37,571 nucleotides of DNA, from NCBI RefSeq assembly GCF_017115165.1, contig NZ_JABXKF010000041.1:1-37571 (forward strand). Reading direction: 5' to 3'. The notes below the pieces were generated by a model. It worked only from the letters and a program-made list of their open reading frames with translations, had not been told where the DNA came from and did not search any database. The position numbers and the translations under genes were made by a program. The DNA comes from Nostoc sp. LPT. Its GTDB lineage: Bacteria > Cyanobacteriota > Cyanobacteriia > Cyanobacteriales > Nostocaceae. This document shows positions 32,603 through 37,571 of this stretch, one piece after another; the first letter of the stretch is position 1; the number at the start of each line of letters is the position of its first letter.

Positions 32603-35197
32603 TTAAAACCGCACTTTGAGTGACCCCCGAATTGTAAAAGGCGCACCAAAAGTAATATCTTGAGGACCGCGCGAATTGACGATATATTCCGAATCAAACA
32701 AGTTTTCAAAGTTGAGTGCAGCCTCCCAGTTGTCGCGTCGGTAAAACAGAGCCGCATCAAGTCGAGTATAGGCAGGTATCTTGTAATCCGGGTAATCCTG
32801 CAAAAGAAATTCACCACCAGGGCGCTCATCGACAAAATATACGCCTAACCCAAAGCCTAAGCCTTGCAAATCGCCGCTTTGAATTCGATAAGTTGTCCAC
32901 AAATTAGCAGAATTATGTGGCGTAAATATTACCGGACTGCCCACTTCATAATTATTATCTTTAGTGATAATCGCATCAATGTAAGAATACCCTGCTGTCA
33001 CATCCCAACCCGGTAAAATTTCACCCGCCACAGTGAAGTCAATACCGCGACTGCGCTGTTCTCCAACCTGAATACTAAAGTCCTCGTCCACCTGATTCAG
33101 GGGATCGGGTGTCAACACGTTGGCTTTTGTGATTTGGTAAGCTGCTAAAACTGCTGAGAGTTTACCATCTAGAAAATCAGCCTTGATGCCCGCTTCATAT
33201 TGAGTACCGCGCTGTGGAGCAAAAGCTTCACCCGTTCTCGAACGACCACCTGTATCGTCAGTGTCAAGGGAACGGCTGTAGTTGGCGTAGAGTGAAAGAG
33301 GCTTGATCGGTTGATAAACAATTCCAATACGGGGACTAAATGTCTCTGAGTAGTTTATACCAACAGTACCTCCAACATAGTCACTCGCCTTGACTGTTAC
33401 CCAATCAAATCGTCCAGCTACTACTAGGATGAGGTTATCGAGAAACTTAATCTGATCTTGCAGAAAAACCCCATACGCGTCAGTGTTGTATTGTTGATTA
33501 TAGTCAGAAGTGTGGGGTGTATCAGCGGATGGTCGTGCGATATCATAGTCCGGGTTGGAAATGTCCAGCGATGGCAAGGATATACCGAAACCCACAAATC
33601 TTTGCCTATTAAGTTTTGTATCAACGCCAAACAGAGCTTGATGGCTGATTGATCCAGTATTAAAGTTTGCTAGCAGCCCGGTTTGCGTCGTATAGGTTTC
33701 ATACACGTATCTATCGTTACCGAATGTCCTGTCAATAAATTGATCGTCAGACAAGACACCATAGTTAATTCCTCTTATATGTCCAACAGGTCCTGAGCTG
33801 AAGGATAGCACATTGCGAAGCTGAAGATTTTTATTGAACCGATGCTCAAAGTTATAGCCTCCTTGCACTGTTCTATTGTCAGTGTGACCATCATCAGGAA
33901 AATCATAATTAGGATCTCGTCCCAAAAATGAACCATTCAACGCTCGTACTCCAGTAGAATCTGAGGGTTGATTGAGGTATTCAAAGTTGAGGGTGAGCTT
34001 TGTATCATCGCTGATATCCCAGGCAATGGTCGGTGCAATAAAGTAGTTCTGAGAACTCGAAAAGTTTTGCGAGTCTTCAGCATCTTGGAGCGCAATGTTC
34101 AGGCGATAGCGCAGATTTCTGTTTGAAGTCAGTGGACCTGAAAGATCGGCTGTCCCCCGATAGAAACTATCGCTGCCGACATTCAAGCCCAACTCATAGA
34201 ATGGCTCAAATAGCGGTTGTTTGGTCGTAATGTTAATGATGCCTCCGAGTCCGCCTGCTCCGAACAAAACTGCTGCTGGCCCGCGCAGCACTTCAACCTG
34301 TTCAACGTTAGAAAAATCTGCCGCACCTGACAAACCACCATTGACTGTTTGTTGTGCGTTGAAGCCGCGAATTGTAATATTGCCAAAGTTCTGTTGAACA
34401 CCGCTAAGGTTCTCCAAAGCACTGTTAATATCAGTAATATTACGGTCTTTAATTACCTGTTGCGGCACAATTTGAATGGTATTGGGAATATCTCGCAAGG
34501 GCGTATCGGTACGCGTTCCCACGCTCGTTTGCGAGGGGTTGTAGCCCTGATCTTGTTCACCCGTTACCACAAGTTCAATTGGTTCATTGCTTTCTGGCGA
34601 TGGTTGATTTGGCTGTGTTTGATTCCCTGGTTGCTCTTGTGGCTGAGTCGGTTGCGTTTGAGGTTGCTGTGCTCTAGATGCAGCAGTTGCCACAGAGAAG
34701 ATAATACCATCATCTGGACTGTCAAACAACTCAACAATTGGTACACCTATTTCCCCTGTCACACTCACGCGGATAGTATTAGCATCAAAGTTTATTACCG
34801 TTATCTCACTAACACCTGCAATTGGTTTAGTAGAGCGAAATGTGAATGCCTCGCCACTAAGTAAACGCAGTTGAGCGTTAGGAATATCAGCAATAAAGTT
34901 ATTGCCATTCGAGCGATTGATTACTTGCAATTGTTGCCCTTTCAATGTTTGTAAAATCACCTCCACGCCTTTATTGGTAGGATTTGCCTTCACTGAAGTC
35001 ACTTGTACAACTTCGCCTTGCTGGCTTTGGGGTGGCGGGTTCTGCTGTTCTATCTGAGCGAACCATTCTTTGACCGTTCTCGCTGTCCGGTCTAGTTCTT
35101 GCACGCTATGAATTGCAGTTACTTGCTTTGCCTGAGTTGGTTGTATAACCACAGCAATAAAAAAACAGGAAATAAACAGCGATCGCCACAGTTTCAT
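32603..35197 (-). CDS. AMIN-domain TonB-dependent siderophore receptor
   Basis: 864 residues from ATG 35197, which has GGAG just upstream; an in-frame GTG at 35209 overlaps the ribosome-binding site and is less likely. A signal peptide (LFISCFFIAVVIQPTQA) leads to an AMIN domain (about 60-170), a Gln/Pro-rich linker, the TonB-box region (IELVVTGEQDQGYNPSQTSV) and the plug (IPNTIQIVPQQVIKDRNITD, VEVLRGPAAVLFGAGGLGGI). A 22-strand barrel ends in the Phe motif GSLKVRF. The AMIN-plug-barrel order is typical of cyanobacterial siderophore receptors. The ligand cannot be read from sequence; overall it resembles ferrichrome/hydroxamate receptors. Regulated probably by the adjacent AraC protein. Confidence 0.95.
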   Translation of the reverse strand: MKLWRSLFISCFFIAVVIQPTQAKQVTAIHSVQELDRTARTVKEWFAQIEQQNPPPQSQQGEVVQVTSVKANPTNKGVEVILQTLKGQQLQVINRSNGNNFIADIPNAQLRLLSGEAFTFRSTKPIAGVSEITVINFDANTIRVSVTGEIGVPIVELFDSPDDGIIFSVATAASRAQQPQTQPTQPQEQPGNQTQPNQPSPESNEPIELVVTGEQDQGYNPSQTSVGTRTDTPLRDIPNTIQIVPQQVIKDRNITDINSALENLSGVQQNFGNITIRGFNAQQTVNGGLSGAADFSNVEQVEVLRGPAAVLFGAGGLGGIINITTKQPLFEPFYELGLNVGSDSFYRGTADLSGPLTSNRNLRYRLNIALQDAEDSQNFSSSQNYFIAPTIAWDISDDTKLTLNFEYLNQPSDSTGVRALNGSFLGRDPNYDFPDDGHTDNRTVQGGYNFEHRFNKNLQLRNVLSFSSGPVGHIRGINYGVLSDDQFIDRTFGNDRYVYETYTTQTGLLANFNTGSISHQALFGVDTKLNRQRFVGFGISLPSLDISNPDYDIARPSADTPHTSDYNQQYNTDAYGVFLQDQIKFLDNLILVVAGRFDWVTVKASDYVGGTVGINYSETFSPRIGIVYQPIKPLSLYANYSRSLDTDDTGGRSRTGEAFAPQRGTQYEAGIKADFLDGKLSAVLAAYQITKANVLTPDPLNQVDEDFSIQVGEQRSRGIDFTVAGEILPGWDVTAGYSYIDAIITKDNNYEVGSPVIFTPHNSANLWTTYRIQSGDLQGLGFGLGVYFVDERPGGEFLLQDYPDYKIPAYTRLDAALFYRRDNWEAALNFENLFDSEYIVNSRGPQDITFGAPFTIRGSLKVRF

Positions 35198-35285
35198 AAC
35201 TCCACCCACTCAACCGAATTTTCAAAACACAGTCAATCACTTGAGAATTATTTTTAGATAACTCTGTTTCATTGAGAATACAGAA
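35198..35285 (-). promoter_or_regulatory. TonB receptor leader with TTGAGAAT direct repeats
   Basis: On the plus strand TTGAGAAT occurs at 35241-35248 and 35272-35279, 31 bp apart (about three helical turns), upstream of the receptor ATG. The whole block from the GGAG to the distal motif is closely similar to 36558-36640. A good candidate for an AraC-type activator site with paired direct repeats; Fur control cannot be excluded. Confidence 0.6.
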
Positions 35286-35349
35286 ATTTGAGCGAGCGCA
35301 TATATATGGAAACGGGATTTTTTTAAGCGGAATCGGGATGTCCTTTTTG

Positions 35350-36348
35350 CTACAAGCTTTTGTGATGACGATATTCTCTGGGAGTCATGCCAAATTTTCG
35401 CTTAAACAGATAGCCGAAATGACCTATGCTCTCGTACCCTACTTGAGAAGCAATTTCTGCAACTGTGAGCTTAGTGCCTCGAAGTAGCTGTTGTGCTTGC
35501 TCTAGTCGTAAAGATTGCACATATTCCAACACCGTAGTCCCAAACACTTCTCGAAATCCCCGCTTGAGCTTAAAGTCATTGAGTCCGATTTCTTTGGCTA
35601 AATTTAGTAGAGAAGGTGGATGCGGCAGCCTTTGATTTAAAATAGTTTTGGCATGATGCAAACGTTCAATTTCATCAGCACGGAAATGAAGCGATCGCTG
35701 TAATACTTGATGATTTTCCCCCCACTGTGCAATTTGAAGTACCAGTAGTTCCAAAACTTTTGCTTCTAAATACATTAGTCTGAGTGTTTCTCGGAACGGA
35801 CACTGCAATATTTGTTTCAGTAGTAATTGCATTGTCGGCGTGGTCACTCCTAACGGCTGATGGAAGCGCTGTTTCATCGGATTTTCTTTTAACTGTTCGA
35901 GCAAAGCAGGCAAATCTTCAAAACTGCTTTGGAAACTAGAAAGTAAATCAGCATTCCAATAAATTTTGATATTTTGATCTTGTTGGTTCGCAGTAAAATG
36001 CTCAAACTCTTGAACATCAGGTAAGCAAAACAAGTAGTTGTAACCTGCAACTTCTTCATAATCATCACTGACTTCTGGCACATTTGGTGTAACAGTTCTT
36101 ACACCACCAGATAGAGAAAACTTAGATGTAAGCTCAGGCAAATTATCGTGTTTCTGCTTCATAATCACTGCCTCAGAATACTCATTCTCACAGATTGATA
36201 GCCCAAGGTTATGGCGAAGAGAAGTCCAGCAATGGCTGCTTTGACCAAACCAAGTAGACAATTGTGCTTTTCCCTCATAGTCATTAAACAACTGCACATC
36301 TTTGCAAAATTCCCCAAAGTCTTCTGTCCCAGTTAGGCGAATAGTCAT
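35350..36348 (-). CDS. AraC-family transcriptional regulator (PchR-like)
   Basis: 332 residues. The N-terminal ligand-sensing half contains SLSGGVRTVTPNVPEVSDDY and VAGYNYLFCLPDVQEFEHF. The C-terminal AraC DNA-binding domain (about 230-330) has two helix-turn-helix units: LLNLAKEIGLNDFKLKRGFR, and TVAEIASQVGYESIGHFGYL followed by FKRKFGMTPREYR. The signature is complete. PchR-type regulators activate siderophore receptor genes when the ferri-siderophore is present. It lies about 150 bp upstream of the receptor on the same strand. The TATTCTCAAT motif in its own leader suggests autoregulation; that is inference. Confidence 0.95.
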   Translation of the reverse strand: MTIRLTGTEDFGEFCKDVQLFNDYEGKAQLSTWFGQSSHCWTSLRHNLGLSICENEYSEAVIMKQKHDNLPELTSKFSLSGGVRTVTPNVPEVSDDYEEVAGYNYLFCLPDVQEFEHFTANQQDQNIKIYWNADLLSSFQSSFEDLPALLEQLKENPMKQRFHQPLGVTTPTMQLLLKQILQCPFRETLRLMYLEAKVLELLVLQIAQWGENHQVLQRSLHFRADEIERLHHAKTILNQRLPHPPSLLNLAKEIGLNDFKLKRGFREVFGTTVLEYVQSLRLEQAQQLLRGTKLTVAEIASQVGYESIGHFGYLFKRKFGMTPREYRHHKSL

Positions 36349-36385
36349 GGTGATACTCTCAACTACTTATTGAGAATAGTATCTA
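36349..36385 (-). promoter_or_regulatory. araC-like gene leader with TATTCTCAAT motif
   Basis: On the minus strand TATTCTCAAT (36378-36369) is followed after a few bases by TTGAGAGTATCA, making an inverted pair ending close to the start codon. The same core occurs in the receptor leader, consistent with autoregulation by the AraC protein. Confidence 0.5.
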
Positions 36386-36399
36386 TTAGCAGAGAGAGC

Positions 36400-36545
36400 G
36401 ATGTCTACGACAAGCCCTCCGGGTTCAGCAGTTTCAACTCGACGGGAACCGCCAGACGCTCGCGGACTCGCTAACGCTACGCTATCGCTCTTAGCGTCTC
36501 CCCTTGGGAGAAGACTTGAACTGCTTCACCGCTAAGAGTGTCTAC
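36400..36545. repeat. Composite repeat block replacing a receptor gene
   Basis: TGTCTACG at 36401 and 36540 bounds a segment with AGCAGTTTCAA / TTGAACTGCT inverted copies (about 36426 and 36515) and CGCTAACGCTACGCTATCGCTCTTAGCG. No coding frame. Elements of this kind are dispersed in Nostocales. Confidence 0.6.
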
Positions 36546-36558
36546 GCAACAGTTTCAT
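36532..36558 (-). pseudogene. Start-codon relic of a second TonB receptor gene
   Basis: GTGGAGTGATG leads to MKLLRRHS and a TAG. The intact receptor has GTGGAGTTATG and MKLWRSLF. Leader sequence is conserved for about 80 bases upstream, so only the leader and about five codons of a lost paralogue remain, cut by repeat DNA. Confidence 0.6.
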
Positions 36559-36640
36559 CACTCCACACACCTAATCGTATTTTTTAAAACAAAACTGATT
36601 ACTTGAGACTTAGTTTATATAACTCTATTTATGAGAATAA
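36559..36640 (-). promoter_or_regulatory. Leader of the lost receptor gene
   Basis: Shares CACTCCAC, ACTTGAGA, ATAACTCT and TGAGAATA blocks in the same order with 35198-35285, with spacing different by about three bases. It overlaps the last codons of the upstream PepSY gene. Confidence 0.6.
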
Positions 36641-37479
36641 TCATCTTTCTGCTTGTGTTTGCGATACCACCACATTACAAAGCCAGTGATGAACAAAATT
36701 AACGGAGCCAGACCAACAAAGATGTAGAGAATACGGGTAGGTAAGCCGCCGAAAGTACCATAGTGCAGTGGCTCGAAGGAGTTGAAAATCTTGTCGCCTA
36801 ACGATGCCTTTAACGAATTATCAACTCGTAAAACCTGACCGCTGTATCGATCCAGATAGACATTGCTCATGCCGTATTCCTGTCGCTCTTGGGGTAGCTT
36901 CATCCGCAATCGCAAAGGAGCTCTCGGATCTGTCGTTAAGTCAATGCTCCGCAATGCTCCGTTGGGTAGGGCAAGTTGAGCCGTTTTCATCTGCTGGCTG
37001 AGTGGTAGAGGAGATTGATTTGCGTTCGCCTGCGAAACAAGTTCAGGCAGAGGTGGGCTGAAGGTAATGGTACGAATCACTGGGTCAACATAGCCCAAAT
37101 TCCAAGCAAATCCAGTGAAAAAGGTGAACAGTAAAAATATAGCGCTAGTAATGCCAAATACCTTATGTAGATCGAAGTTAAGGCGCTTGGGGTGGGCATT
37201 CCATTTAATTTTGAAGCCTGCTGTCAGCTTGCGCCAACCAGGCCACAAGATAATTCCCGCGATCGCAACGATGCACATCACCAAACCCACAACACCGAGA
37301 ATCTGTGAACCCAGATCGCCTAATTTCAACGAGGTGTGGAGTTGATAAACAATCTGGAGAAAGTGCTGTACGGCATTGGGATGCAGACTGTTGCCCAGAA
37401 TTACCCCTGTATAGGGGTTGACGTAAACTTCCACCCAATCGTTGCCCGGAATTGAGATGACGACCTGAAGGGGTGACAA
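36625..37479 (-). CDS. Second PepSY-associated membrane protein (5' end missing or frame-broken)
   Basis: About 284 residues, paralogous to the protein at 31325-32491: VYVNPYTGVILGN, LHTSLKLGDLG, helices ILGVVGLVMCIVAIAGIILW and VFGITSAIFLLFTFFTGFAW, YLDRYSGQVLRVD, LHYGTFGGLPTRILYIFVGL, and a basic C-terminus. The N-terminal membrane helix and first PepSY half are absent. The frame is open upstream only to a TAA at 37545-37543; a second minus-strand frame (HELMRLKPNKLPYFQKGLRA) is open from the window edge to about 37482 and may be its true upstream part, implying a frameshift. TTG 37479 is the only nearby start in frame and is weak. Confidence 0.8.
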   Translation of the reverse strand: MSPLQVVISIPGNDWVEVYVNPYTGVILGNSLHPNAVQHFLQIVYQLHTSLKLGDLGSQILGVVGLVMCIVAIAGIILWPGWRKLTAGFKIKWNAHPKRLNFDLHKVFGITSAIFLLFTFFTGFAWNLGYVDPVIRTITFSPPLPELVSQANANQSPLPLSQQMKTAQLALPNGALRSIDLTTDPRAPLRLRMKLPQERQEYGMSNVYLDRYSGQVLRVDNSLKASLGDKIFNSFEPLHYGTFGGLPTRILYIFVGLAPLILFITGFVMWWYRKHKQKDDYSHK

Positions 37480-37571
37480 AGAAGCTAAAAAGCAGATTGG
37501 ATAAGGAACATAGCACGCAGACCCTTCTGAAAATAGGGTAATTTATTGGGCTTTAAACGCATAAGCTCATG

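Noticed and set aside
1..37571. tRNA, rRNA or intact insertion sequence
   Set aside because: I found no cloverleaf, rRNA core, transposase motif or long terminal inverted repeats.

Overview
The window looks like a chromosomal segment of a filamentous, heterocyst-group cyanobacterium (Nostoc or a close relative). Evidence: an AT-rich genome with many GCGATCGC (HIP1) octamers, an NdhM subunit of the cyanobacterial/plastid NDH-1 complex, AMIN-domain TonB receptors, heptanucleotide tandem repeats, and palindromic intergenic repeats of Nostoc type. I had no database access; family calls come from motifs and remembered family features.

Layout. 1-1600: the 3' end of a TPR gene with near-identical 126-bp units, a 21-bp minisatellite, and an antitoxin gene followed by a truncated PIN (VapC-like) toxin. 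1577-3070: a heme catalase. 3278-10680: an ebo metabolite-trafficking locus, with eboA-B-C-E-F on the minus strand and eboD (a dehydroquinate-synthase-like cyclase) divergent from the same 480-bp intergenic region. 10784-11980: an acyl-CoA dehydrogenase with Asp at the usual catalytic Glu position. 12000-13350: a gene graveyard. 13354-16833: a YdcF-like membrane protein, a Ctp protease and a GT2 glycosyltransferase. 17423-20581: a PAS-GGDEF-EAL protein, a WD40 relic containing a heptamer repeat, and a NarL-type response regulator. 21202-22716: a small unknown protein and ndhM. 23371-29872: a phospho-signalling/protease group: zinc-ribbon PP2C phosphatase (3' frameshift), CHAT-FHA protein, an unknown acidic protein, and a convergent FHA-PrsW membrane protease. 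30462-31064: a DJ-1/PfpI gene broken by one amber codon. 31325-37571: an iron/siderophore uptake locus (PepSY membrane protein, AMIN-TonB receptor, AraC regulator, second PepSY protein).

Three points stand out. (1) The ebo locus is complete (A-F), but EboF has lost most of the expected metal ligands of its superfamily, and every wide intergenic gap in the minus-strand operon holds a repeat. (2) In the iron locus, the leader and first codons of a second TonB receptor gene survive between the second PepSY gene and the AraC gene; the rest has been replaced by repeats. A TATTCTCAAT-type motif occurs upstream of the regulator, the intact receptor and the relic. (3) The PP2C/CHAT-FHA/FHA-PrsW group joins phosphopeptide recognition, dephosphorylation and two kinds of protease at one locus.

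Gene decay is unusually frequent here: truncated vapC, a relic with two amber codons, toxin-like debris, a WD40 relic, PP2C frameshift, DJ-1 nonsense mutation, a receptor relic and a probable 5' frame break in the last PepSY gene. Sequencing error could explain the single-base cases.
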